The position numbers were made by a program, and so were the translations under genes. The notes beneath the pieces were generated by a model. It saw nothing but the letters and a program-made list of their open reading frames with translations. It ran no database searches and was not told the DNA's origin. Positions 23,925 through 34,619 of a DNA stretch of 64,000 nucleotides are shown in pieces (within the stretch, counting starts at the first letter, position 1; each line of letters starts with the position of its first letter). Source of the DNA: Rhipicephalus microplus (taxonomy: Eukaryota; Arthropoda; Arachnida; Ixodida; Ixodidae); contig NC_134710.1 in the NCBI RefSeq assembly GCF_043290135.1, positions 6,081,821 through 6,145,820 on the forward strand, in the 5' to 3' direction.

Positions 23925-24939
23925 GTGGCCATGGCCTAGGCCAGTCCCAAGGAAGACTGGAGTGTCGTCGCTGCTTCATGTGATTGCTGGATGCTTAGTT
24001 GAACCTGGTGGTTGGAGCTAGCGCGGCCGTCCACCGCGCCGCAGCTTCATCTGAGTGTGTGTGCCACAAAGTTTCTCAGTATGATGTGCAGATTACAGTG
24101 GTTGGACGTACTGCATTTTCTAGATTGCAATGCCAAGCGTGGTGTTTTCAAAGATGAAAGTGTGCTTGCTGCCGAGTTTTGCTTGTCGCGAAGGACAAGG
24201 TCGACGATGAAATAAATGCTTTCGCACAATTCACGTGTGACTGACCGGACGCACATGCATGAAACCCGAGTGCGTCGGCGAAGTGTTCATACGGTGGATG
24301 GAAACAACTTTATTGTAATGTTCTTACGAAGCCTGTGATCTACGAAGGCCAGAGCTACTGCATTGCCATCTGTTTTGTCAAGTGCGAACACGTACGGCCG
24401 TTCTCATCTGTTGCTACGTGCATGCTCCCGTGTTGTCACAGGCCGCGCGTGTTATTGAGCTAGGCAGACAAGCTGTTTTGTAGTTAGATGGGCTAACGCC
24501 GTCAGCACTTGCCCTTGGGCATTGTTTATCAAGTGCTGATCGCCTAGAACATTGTGGTGACACGTCAGTATCTTTAAAGAAAGCGGCCTGCTGGTTACCT
24601 CGTCAGGTGATGGTACACTGAACGACATAAAAAGAGTTGCCCGAGACTATGTTGCAGTGCACCTTTCTCTCATCAAAAATTTGATAAACCGTGAAAATCA
24701 ACATTCCTGAAACCTGTGCCGAAGAAACCAATGCAGCCAGCTGCATTCGAGTTTTTGTGTCCTTTTCAGTCTCGCCGATTAAGAGCACTAATTCGCAAAA
24801 CACTTTATCATAATAAATATAGTCAATCCAATAATTAAGGGCCTGTGGACTGGACCACCACCAGCAGCAAGTCGGGCTGATGAGGAGGCGCAAATGTTAA
24901 AACAATACATGCGTGAAAAAAAAAAAAAGAGGAAGTGTC

Positions 24940-25016
24940 GATAACTGCAATGGGACTTGAGCCACTGACCTCACCAGTTGTTGTGTTACTTTAACCAACT
25001 ACGCCACAACTGCCGA
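24940..25016 (-). other. tRNA-like sequence with poly-T terminator (pseudo-tRNA or SINE head)
   Basis: On the minus strand an A-box-like tggcgtagttgg (plus coordinates 24995-25006) is followed by a B-box-like ggctcaagtccc (about 24952-24963), spaced as in tRNA genes. A run of 13 T on that strand (24916-24928) follows about 12 bases downstream and would stop RNA polymerase III. The acceptor arms do not pair well by eye, so it is probably not a functional tRNA. Confidence 0.4.
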
Positions 25017-25189
25017 TCAGTTTGAGATGGCAAACAAGCCGGTTATGTATTGTTGTCACGCTAAACCTGACTAGCATTTTTGTTCACTCTTTCATTTGGA
25101 CGTAATTTTAACTGCTTTTATCGTCATGTCTAGACGTACCGCTAGACACTCCCGACTATTCAAAACGCTTAACCGGAAAATGCATGACC

Positions 25190-25272
25190 TCACTTCCGTG
25201 CGGCGCAGCAGCCGTTTCTGTGGGGGGGTGGCTCGTGCGCCGCGCGGCACAGCAGCCTCTGCCAAAATATAT
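25190..25272 (-). repeat. dispersed GC-rich repeat, copy 2
   Basis: Reverse-orientation partner of 16755-16838; shares ctgcgccgcacggaagtga and tgtgccgcgcgg on the minus strand. Immediately followed by an AT-rich tata stretch. Confidence 0.5.
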
Positions 25273-25930
25273 ATACATATATATCTATACGTACATAGGC
25301 AAATGTTGAATATAATAAGAAATGCAGTTCAACTTATGAACATGTAAGCAAAATACATACTAGAAAAGTATGTATGATTTCTAGTCATAGACACTTGAAA
25401 ATTTTGTTATTAATATAGTTTTTCATGGATATTTCAAATATACAATCACTTTTTGTGTAGCTGTTATAGTTAAGTTACGCCATGTACAATAGCAAAAAGT
25501 TACATGTTTTGCGGGTACTCTTTTATGTACTTAACTTTCAGTAAAAGCATTGTCTCTGATCTTATTTGACGCTTGGTAGATTGTAAAGTGCAAATATCTA
25601 TCCAGATATGTCACAGAAATATTGGAACCAAGGAAAAAAAAAATCGTATTGGATGACTAATATGTTCAATCTCCTTTGAAACAATAACCTAATATTTTCA
25701 CTACTAATCCTGATAGACATTGCAATTTCAAGTATATATTTGCATTCTGCATGTGTTGAATATGCATGCAAGTTTCGTTATTATACAATAAGTATAAGTG
25801 TCTAAAAGGCTGCCGGAAAATGGGAAATTGTCAAAAAAGAAATGAAAATGAGAAAAACAAGTTTAAAAGTTTGGAAAGTTGGCATTTATTAGGAAGCCAT
25901 ATTTTTTTGCATCAGATGGGACACAATAGA

Positions 25931-26570
25931 AAGCATCTTGCACTGAATGCTCGGAAGACTGAGAATCGCACAGAATTGTGAAAGTTGGTCATGGCCTGCT
26001 CCTATAGCGCGTGCTGCCAGAACTGCCTTCAACGTTTACAGCAAAGCTATCACGCGAACTGCCGCTGTCGAAACGAGTGCTCGTCCCTTGGTCCCTGGCC
26101 GAAGTAGTACGCCGCGACGCGTGCGTGAATGAAAGTGTAGATTCAGGGCAATCAGTATTTTCACAGCACAATTCGAGGAATGCCGAAAGCCCTTTGCGCT
26201 TTCCAGCTACCTTGGACGCCGAGTTCACGTTCGCGGCATGTTGGGCATAGCGCACCTGTCACGAGGGCAGTCAGCGCATCGATTTCGCAAAGCAGCGTGT
26301 TGGCAGTAGCAGCGCCTTCTGGTCTATGTTCACTCTCGAATCCGCTTTTCATTCGGGATGCACTGACGAATTCCAGGGCAGCAGCTTTTTCACAACCACT
26401 GTCGACGCGGGGTTCGTTGTCAGTTAGGCCTATCCGAAGTCTGGGCATTGGTCGGCGGTGACATCGGCGTTCGCTGTCGCTTTGGGAAGCGTCCGACGCT
26501 GTCTCCCCCGATACTTGGAGAGAGTTCTGAACTTTCGATTATCTAGACTGCGCTTTTCGGGGCTTGCCAT
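25931..26570 (-). pseudogene. Mutator-like (MULE) transposase N-terminal region
   Basis: The frame starts at ATG 26570 with MASPEKRSLDNRKFRTLSKY, a basic N-terminus. It continues, with stops and frame changes, through ALCPTCRERELGV, a Cys pair like the zinc ribbon of these proteins, then KRKGLSAFLELCCENTDC with a second Cys pair, and SSRDSFAVNVE. In another frame it ends with AVLAARAIGAGHDQLSQFCAIL followed by SLPS. This order (zinc ribbon, SFAVN, AARAIG-G--QL-FCAIL) is that of arthropod Mutator-like transposases. The catalytic domain is absent. Assignment is from remembered family motifs. Confidence 0.6.
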
Positions 26571-26581
26571 GACGCAAAACT

Positions 26582-26705
26582 GCAGAGGGAGAGAGAAACA
26601 ACTTTATTTAAGTGAAAAAAATTCACAGAGGAATGACGATCAGGTCGTGCCTGGCCGCCACCTCCTCAGCTCGCTGTATGGCCCGGAGCTGTAATTCTAG
26701 GACAG
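26582..26705 (-). mobile_element. LINE 3'-end fragment (I-clade type)
   Basis: On the minus strand this encodes a C-terminal tail, LRAIQRAEEVAARHDL, ending at a stop, followed by an A-rich end seen on the plus strand as gagagagaaacaactttattt. The tail is typical of tick I-clade LINEs. It is a strongly 5'-truncated copy abutting the Mutator-like relic. Confidence 0.5.
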
Positions 26706-27109
26706 TGTACTAGAAGGGAAAGTGTGCCATGTGGCGCCAGAAAGAGGGTCCCTCTAGCGATTATGGCTCCGCGTGCAATTAGAGGGCGCTGCTGGCTAAA
26801 GGAGCGCTATGTTCGCTGCCGTGATGGCTGTGTGAGCGGGCTGTGTGGCCGATTTGTGTTTTGTTCCGAGTTGTCGTCTTGGCATTTTATGCAATGAATG
26901 CCACCTAATTGTGAAATTCATCTTTTCGGCGTAGGCACTAGCCGTTCTCTCGCTATAACAAGCGTACACAAAAGCACTCGACTACAATTCGGTGAGATCG
27001 TTTACTGCAGCCGAACTTGTTTCTTTTTGAAGTTAATAAATTTTATATAGTAGTGATGTACTTTCAAATAATATTAGGTGAATTTCAACGTATGAACCTA
27101 AAGAGCTTA

Positions 27110-27640
27110 AGTATCTATTTTTTGCATAAAAGTGTCTGTGTTCGTTCCTCAGTCATTTATATCTTTTACATTGCTTCGCATAGTAAATGGTCGGGAAGCG
27201 TCCATGGAAGGCCTCTAATTCTTTCAGCTACTGCTTCTTCAGATAACTGCTCATATTTTGCTTTTTGGCTCAAGCTAATTTTTGCCCTGCTAAGCTTGGG
27301 TTTCGTTCTCCGAAGAATATGCCGTATATTCCAAGGACTTTGTTTGGTAAACATCTTCTGACATCGTCTTCTGGAAAGCTGGTTGAGTATCAGCTCTCTC
27401 TGATATTTGCAGTGAACACAAGCACTGAGGTCGTTTACTACAAGCATGCAGTTCTTCGAGGAGAACACCCCATTAAACGATGGGCATTTACTAGCTAAAG
27501 GCTTCATTCCCACGCCGGGACACAAAGTCAATTTGCTCACATTGTTTATCAGCAACTCTGCCTCTTCTCGTGCTACAAGTTCCTCTTGGCGCCACTTCTT
27601 TCCTTGGCTTGCAACCCAGCACCTCCACCAGTGTCGCGGT
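27110..27640 (-). pseudogene. P-element/THAP9-like transposase fragment, pre-catalytic region
   Basis: A minus-strand frame with LCPGVGMKPLASKCPSFNG, SSKNCMLVVND, a Cys pair in ACVHCKYQ, a basic coiled-coil-like stretch, and LSEEAVAERIRGLP. The order resembles the region between the THAP domain and the catalytic domain in tick P-like transposases. No THAP domain is visible upstream and stops follow at about 27165. The similarity is remembered, not computed. The more certain P-like relic at 34620-35830 covers the C-terminal part of such a protein. Confidence 0.4.
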
Positions 27641-27924
27641 TCAACGTAGGTACTTCACTGAGACGTTGAGTTCGAGAACCGACGGCGTGCGTTTTTATGC
27701 AGGAGCCAAGAGCAGGAGAGCTAAGCAAAAGCACGTCGTCTTCTTCAGTGTCCCTTTTTACGAGGTTGTTGGCGCGCCTATCATCTTCGTTCTTTGTTTC
27801 GGGTGCGGCAATATTTTCAGAAGTGAAAGATTATAGTCCAAGGATGACAATACAACCGAAAAGAAAAAAGTGCAAAAATTTTCCGGAAAACCGTGACTTT
27901 TAGACCCGCGTCTCCCTTTAAGAC

Positions 27925-28065
27925 GAATCAAGAGTTCAATCAATCTAAGGACCAAGCAGGATTTTGTAAAGGCTTTTCCACAATAGACTATATTTGTACC
28001 TTGAATCAGGTGTTAGTGAAATGCGCAGAATACAACCAACCTCTATACATAGAAATTTATGTAGC
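27925..28065 (+). pseudogene. LINE reverse transcriptase fragment
   Basis: A short plus-strand fragment reading QSKDQAGFCKGFSTIDYICT then LNQVLVKCAEYNQPLYIE. This is the RT block around the QAGFR-GFSTIDHI motif of RTE-like LINEs. It ends abruptly before the catalytic Asp block. Confidence 0.7.
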
Positions 28066-28097
28066 GCGAGGTGAAAAAACGAACACAGGAAAGAATA

Positions 28098-28164
28098 GTG
28101 TACACTTGTGGACACTAGCTAAGTGTACACCGGACAAGTGTACTAAGCTAGTGTACACTTGTCC
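28098..28164. repeat. two adjoining hairpins
   Basis: The stem gtgtacactt (28098-28107) pairs with aagtgtacac (28121-28130), and ggacaagtgtac (28132-28143) pairs with gtacacttgtcc (28153-28164). The two hairpins share the tagtgtacactt core, so alternative pairings are possible. Confidence 0.8.
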
Positions 28165-28623
28165 AGTGGCTCGCTGCAAAGCATGCATTTGCACTTGAAA
28201 CTGATGTGTTCAACTCGCTTTCTTGTACATTAACTGCGTGTGCCACTCACACCCCTAGACCTGCAGTAAGCTTGGCATCAAAACGTCTGTGCAGTTCTCG
28301 CTTTGATACCACAGTGTTCTTTACGACGTCTTCATGATGTCTGACCCGTTTCAAGTTCCGCACACTCCACCCGCTTTGAATTGCGCGCACTTCATCACTA
28401 GATGGCGTACACGCATGTTATGCTTATATAAGTGTTCTTTTCGCAATAAAAATTTTCACTTGCTAATAATTGCTCATCCTGTGTACTTTCTGGGTGTTTG
28501 TACTTTCTGGTACCTGTTTCATCATGAACTTATACGAACATGCCCAATTGACAGTCATCCTAAATGTAAATTTTCTTTTGGTTAACCTCTTGGCCTTTCA
28601 CTCAACCTTATTTTCTCTCTATG

Positions 28624-28812
28624 CAGTAGACTCTCAGTAAGCAGAAATATGTTAAATGGAACTGCTGCTTAAATGGAACTAGTGCATCCGACAGAATTGG
28701 TTTCGTTCCAGCATTCTGCACCAGTGGTCATTTCTCAATAAATGAAACTTCTGGTAAATGAATCCTATTTTCTGGGTTCCTCCTTCAGGTTCCATTAATC
28801 GAGAGCCTACTG
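28624..28812. mobile_element. short MITE, 189 bp, TA class
   Basis: The left end cagtagactctcagtaa and the reverse of the right end, cagtaggctctcgattaa, form terminal inverted repeats. TA follows the right end (28813-28814); the left flank reads tg, probably a mutated TA. The interior has repeated aaatggaact motifs. The ends resemble those of 42930-44134. Confidence 0.6.
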
Positions 28813-29417
28813 TACTAATATCCTTTTATAGATGATCACGCTACCTGGAGCAATGCAGAACACTTTAAACACAATATTCAAGCCATGACTTTGTCTGAAC
28901 TCTTAGGAGTACCCTGGTGCTCTTATTGTACTTGAAAAACCACATTGCTTTGCAAACACAGCATCTACTATTGTGTATACAATAAAAATTTATGAAGGAG
29001 ACATGAAAAACAGTAGGGAGCAATGGATAAGCCACGCACGATGCAAAACTGTTGCAGCCCTGCTTGCCATAAATGCTCCATGCTAGAATGTTTTGTTGGG
29101 CTAGTTGGCTCATTCTGACAAAAAGCGAAGGAAGGGGACAGGATAGAGTGTCAACTTGCAACTGAGCTCCCTTTTTTTAGCTATTTTTACAAATAAAGTC
29201 AGTTGCGAGTTGACCATCTATCCTGTCTCCTTCCTTTCTTTCCCCTCTGCGTGGGTTGTGTTCTTCGCTCTTAGTCTGGGGCCATGCTGTAGCAATAGGT
29301 GATGCTGCAATAGATAAGTATCTCAGGCAGTCATCGTAAAAGGAGCGACCTTTTTGGCTCTAATGTACATGCCCGATCAAAAATTCCGCCATATCCACGA
29401 AGTGAATGATGATGAGT

Positions 29418-29874
29418 GGGCGAAGCTCCGGAGGTAAACCTGGTAAACCATGAATCCTCTGTACATTTTGCCCACTCGATTTTATTACATCGCTCCCCCT
29501 AGCGTACGTCGCCGCACTAAATCGAACGATTGCCTTCAACCAATGACACGCGCCATATGTGACATCATTCCTATTTTATAAGATCTCGCGTCTTTCATCA
29601 ACTACAAGTACCGCTTTCTAGTTTATAACATCTTGCATCTTTTCATCATCAGCTACAAGTACCACCATCTAGTAAACACTACAAGAACTAAACGAGAGGT
29701 GGCTACATACAGGAGACGGTACCGCCATCTAGTGAACACTGCAAGAACTAAACTAGAGGTGGCTACATACAGGGGACGGTACCGCCATCTAGTGAACACT
29801 GCAAGAACTAAACTAGAGGTGGCTGCATACAGGCTACAGGGGACGCACAGCCCACGCCCTAAGGAGCTTCGCCC
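29418..29874. mobile_element. non-autonomous element with gggcgaagctcc ends and internal tandem repeats
   Basis: Perfect 12-bp inverted ends gggcgaagctcc (29418-29429) and ggagcttcgccc (29863-29874), the right one followed by an A-run. The interior contains the 60-bp tandem array. Parts of this element (ccatctagtgaacact and a right end like aaggagttccgcccttaaaa) recur around 42735-44265. No coding sequence. Confidence 0.55.
29659..29838 (+). repeat. 60-bp tandem repeat, 3 units
   Basis: Three consecutive 60-bp units beginning gtaccgccatctagtgaaca. Units 2 and 3 are nearly identical; unit 1 is more diverged. The array keeps a 20-codon periodic open frame, which is a consequence of the unit length rather than evidence for a gene. 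Confidence 0.9.
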
Positions 29875-29878
29875 CTAA

Positions 29879-30301
<423 letters not shown>

Positions 30302-32149
30302 TGAAATGTACCGCAGCATGTATTGCAACATACAAAATTTCACGCAATGAAACGCTTTTTTCAAAATATATATGCTGTAAAGCAACAAAAATATTTTTGA
30401 GGGAATAAAAAAAAGGAAAGGGCAATTTTTAGTTGCCGGCTGGTAAACAGTGCAACAAAGAAGTATATATGCAAAAATATTCAACACAAATAAAATTCAG
30501 AATATACATAAGCAGAAAAATGACCCAAGAATAGTATAAAAAATAATAAATATTGCACAAATTGTTTCTATTCATATAGACAAAAATCGGAACCGAGGTG
30601 CTCCTTCATAGCTGTGCCATGTGCTAAAGCATTGCTTGGTTTTTCGCGAGACACAAGTGAACTTGAACACTTTTCTCAGTAATTTTTTTTTTTTTCGATT
30701 AGAGCTTCCAGGTGTTCGAATGCCCAAAATGTGAATAATCCCTTTATAGATGACATGTACCATGAACTTCGCTTTCTTCAAGCGCCACTTTTTTCCACGA
30801 GCCACCTCATTCTGCATAAGTTGACATTCTAATACATGTATTCAAGCCTAGTTCTTTGCATCTTGGACATCCTATTGAAAGGAAAAACAATATCACGCCC
30901 AGTTCTAAAACTTTTCGCGCTGATCTGTAGTAAGGGCCACAGTGTTAGAAGTATTTTAGGAGGACCTAGAGCGCCTACCGAAGCGGAGAACTTCTGTCTC
31001 CGCTTTGCAGAGAGGACCAGAGATGGCGCCACAATGATCGTGGCTCAGGCACAGAGGTCGCTTCGGGGCCGCAAAGGAACTTGGGGGGGGGGGGGGATAA
31101 CAGCTAGTGCCTTTGTTTGATAACGAGTGCAAAAGTAAATAAATTAATAAAAGTGGTGAGCAATGACTACATTTTGACGATACAGCGTAGCTAGCCGTGG
31201 AAAATGTTTAATTCATCGCATTGAATGTTTGCAATAGGAGCACGTGTTTTCCCATGCAAAAACATCGGATCATGAATTCGAACATGTGACGGCAAAGTTC
31301 CGTGTAATTATGACAAAAGTTAGTTCTTGGTTGAAATAATGTTTGTGGTACAGTCAACTGCCGATTTTTTGGACATCTTCGCGGCACCGTCACGAGCCCT
31401 ATAGAATCAATGTATAAGGAAGTCTGAAATTTCAAACACTCGCACCCCCTGGAGTCCAATTTTCCGGACTTTTTGACGCGACGGAAGGTCGGAAACCACC
31501 ACTGATCTCCAGTGGTGGTTTCCACCACAACTGCGTCGCACGCGATTACGATCGCGTAAATGAGCGCGCTGGTCTACTGTGGCGGCATCTGTTGCTTGGG
31601 CTCGTTGATCGTTAGCGGAGAAACACACACGGTCTCCGAGATTCCTAACATTGGCTGTGTTTATCATGCAAGGGAGGTTCGCTGCCAATCGAAACTATCC
31701 ACCTGAAAATTTTTTGGCGCCAATAAAGTTACTTTCGCTTTACCGCTTCTGCTCGTGCGTGCCACTCTGGCTTTCCGCGCAGCGCTTTCGCAAAGCGTTT
31801 CACCACTTCGAACTAGAACTAATCGTCACACACCGATTTGGTCTGGCCACACTGGCTATCTTGAATGTTTACCAGCGCCACCTCCAGAGTACCCGAGGCA
31901 CCGTCGCCTGCCGTCGCGCCGTTTTTTTTACGCAGCCCACATGGTGTTTGGCTAGCCTAGTGCGTCGTTGTGAGATCATGTGTAGTGTGCTCTGAAACGC
32001 TAAGCCTAGGTGTTTCGACGCTCGTCAGCAAACTCCTTTCAGCAAACTCCACATCGTGAAAATTTCGCTTGCCTGCGATGGCCCCCACTCCGCCTTCGTC
32101 GTCCTCGCCGATGGCATCGAAGCACGGAAAATAGTACCAACGGTTAACG

Positions 32150-33623
32150 ATGGAGAAGAAAGCCGCCATTATTAAGTTAGTGAAGAGCGGCCGATCGCAG
32201 GCTGACGTGAGCAAGGAGTTCGGCATTTCCAAGCAAACAGTTTCCGATTTCCTGAGGAACAAAGACAAGATTTTGGAAGCGGCCGAAAAACCGCCTGGTG
32301 CCCAAAAGATGAATGCAAGCCAAGCTGTCCACCGAAAGCTTGAGGACGCTTTCGTCGTGTGGCATAATTCAATGATTGCCAAGCGGTTGCCAGTCTCGGG
32401 CTGCATCTTGAAACAAAAAGCGGAAACTCTCGCGCTTCGAATGGACATCACGGATTTTAAGTTCAGTAATGGATGGCTGAGAAACTTTAAGCATCTGAAT
32501 GGCCTCAAGTTCAAGAAGATGTGTGGCGAAAGCGGCGCCGTCGACAGTGCAGTTATTGCGCAGTACCGCAGTGGAAAACTCCAGTGTTTGTTGCAGCAGT
32601 TTTCTGCTGACAACATTTTTGTAACTGCGACGAAACTGGCTTGTTTTACAAGCTGCTGCCGGAAAGAACACTCGCTTTTGCTGGTGACGCATGCCATGGT
32701 GGCAAGCATAGCAAAGAACGGCTGACCGTTCTCGTCGGCAGCAACATGTCTGGTAGCGATAAACTTCTGTTGTTAGTAATCGGGAAGTGCAAGAGCCTGA
32801 GGTGTTTTAAAGGGGCAACGCTGCCAGTGTTATACAAAGCCAACAGAAAGGCATGGGTAACGCAGCCGTTGTTTGAGAGTTACGTCCGCAGGTTGGACAG
32901 GAAGTTTGAACAATAGAACAGACGTGTTCTGCTCTTCATTGACAACTGCGCTGCTCATGATCACATCAATAACTTGAAGGCTATCCAGCTGGAGTTCATG
33001 CCGCCCAACACGACTGCGATCCTCCAACCGATGGACCAAGGCGTTATCGTAATCTTAAACTTTTGTACTGTTCACGTATACTCAACCGCATGGTGCTGTG
33101 CTGAGAAAACGGGAAAGGCTACAACGTTGACCTTCGGTCTGCTGTCGGAATGCTTGCGGACGCACGGAAGGCAGTAACGCAAGACACGCTTCGCAACTGC
33201 TTTCGTCACGCGGGCTTGGTACTCGACACAGAGGCAGCACACTTGCCCCAAGAAAGCAACAGCGGGACTGACCTGTGCCCTCTCATGGACGATATCAACG
33301 ACCTCCGCTCTGCTGCTGCTTCCATGCCCACGGAAATAACTTTTGAGAGGTTTGTGGACGCTGACAACGAGCTCGACTTCTGCGCAGAGCTAACCGACGA
33401 CGAAATAGTCAGTCAGGTTATGGCGGATTCAGACGACTCTGATGTCGAAAAAGAGGAACCAACGCCTGCGCCACCTACAACCGTCGAATTGATGCGAGCA
33501 TTGATGACGCTGACATCGGTATACAGTGATGAAATGACCCTTGCTCAGATTGAGGCGAATGTGATCACATGCAAACGGAACGTCGTTCAAACAAGGATCA
33601 ACAATTTTTTCAAGCCACTGTAG
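32150..33623 (+). pseudogene. Tigger transposase, frameshifted
   Basis: The N-terminus MEKKAAIIKLVKSGRSQADV and SKEFGISKQTVSDFL form the pogo-type helix-turn-helix, followed by a CENP-B-like DNA-binding half with NGWLRNFKHLNGL. The frame shifts near 32615-32628. The DDD catalytic residues are all present: Asp in NCDETGLFYK (codon 32629-32631), Asp in FIDNCAAH (32941-32943) and Asp in QPMDQG (33034-33036). A TAG at 32914-32916 and a second frame change near 33150 follow, then the C-terminal NCFRHAGLV and an acidic tail ending at 33623. About 490 codons in all, the usual Tigger length. Three lesions, otherwise well preserved. Confidence 0.9.
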
Positions 33624-33697
33624 CTCTAACACCGGCTGCCCTGACGGCACCCGCTGTCGGCTGAATGCATTTTTTTAACGGCTCTTTTCAGAACCAC

Positions 33698-33896
33698 TGA
33701 CCCGCAGGGCGCGGGTTCGAATCCCGGCTGTGGCGGCTGCATTTCCGATGGAGGCGGAAATGTTGTAGGCTCGTGTGCTCAGATTTGGGTGCACGTTAAA
33801 GAACCCCAGGTGGTCTAAATTTCCGGAGCCCTCCACTACGGCGTCTCTCATAATCGTATAGTGGTTTTGGGACGTTAAACCCCACATATCAATCAA
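33698..33896 (+). mobile_element. Ruka-like SINE, 5'-truncated, inside the Tigger
   Basis: The copy starts tgacccgcagg in the middle of the tRNA-like head, keeps the B box (gggttcgaatccc) and the whole body, and ends at the aatcaa tail. It is flanked by the perfect 15-bp direct repeat tcttttcagaaccac (33683-33697 and 33897-33911). It inserted after the Tigger, 3' of the transposase. Confidence 0.92.
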
Positions 33897-34327
33897 TCTT
33901 TTCAGAACCACCCCACTGATGCTTTGGCAGAGTTCCAGAAGTCTGGTACTTCGACCGTTACCCTCTTGATCTGAGAAATATCAATGAAATGGTGTGTTTT
34001 TTGCTTGCATTGAAAAAGAAATATCAGCAAAATGGTGCATTTTTTTTTTGCTTGTATTAATTTTTTCGGACGGTTTTTTCCTCCCTAGAGGGTCCGAAAA
34101 ATCGGCAGTTGACTGTAGTTATAGTACAAAAATAACTTGATAGTCGAATTCTTGCAGTATAAAAACGTAATTTTGATTTTCATCACGGCGGTCGCATTTT
34201 GATGAAGCTGGCCTGAGTGCTGTGCAATGAGAAGGGTATGAACTTGAGCTTTTTGGTACATAATTAAAATAAAAAACAACACGAAAAAAACGAAGACGCG
34301 ACAAACGAAACATCATTCACCAATGGC

Positions 34328-34421
34328 AGCGCACGTTACAGAAGACCACATTGTCGAAAATTCCGGAGCCTTTCAGTACGGCGTGCTTCATATTCATATC
34401 GTGGTTTCAGCTTATAAAAGC
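34328..34421 (+). mobile_element. SINE body fragment, degraded
   Basis: This matches the 3' half of the SINE body: cacgttacagaagaccaca, then ttccggagcc and cagtacggcgtgcttcat, with tcatatcgtggttt. The tRNA head and tail are missing. It lies 200 bp after the Tigger. Confidence 0.65.
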
Positions 34422-34619
34422 GTAGTTCTCACTCGGAAAGAGGAAAGCGGCACATGTAGGTCTATAGAGATTTTTCAAAGCAAAGGAGCAACTGTTAACT
34501 CAAAAACGGCACGTTTTATTACAGCAATGTATAGAGATCCATTCATATCTAAACAGCCACAAACAGAAAAGGAAAGCAGTATTAAAGACACGTGTGAAAA
34601 ACGAAGTAGCAACTTACTG

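Larger units (their letters stand above)
31351..34115 (+). mobile_element. Tigger (pogo family) DNA transposon, complete ends
   Basis: The terminal inverted repeats are about 24 bp with one mismatch: cagtcaactgccgatttttt from 31351 and the reverse strand of 34092-34115. TA flanks both ends (31349-31350 and 34116-34117). Length is 2765 bp including a later 199-bp SINE and its duplication. The central transposase (32150-33623) is on the plus strand. A perfect hairpin (ggaaaccaccact, loop of 7, agtggtggtttcc) lies at 31491-31523 in the 5' non-coding part. Confidence 0.93.

Noticed and set aside
29633..29878. Periodic 81-codon frame
   Set aside because: It is the translation of the 60-bp tandem array; length divisible by three keeps it open.
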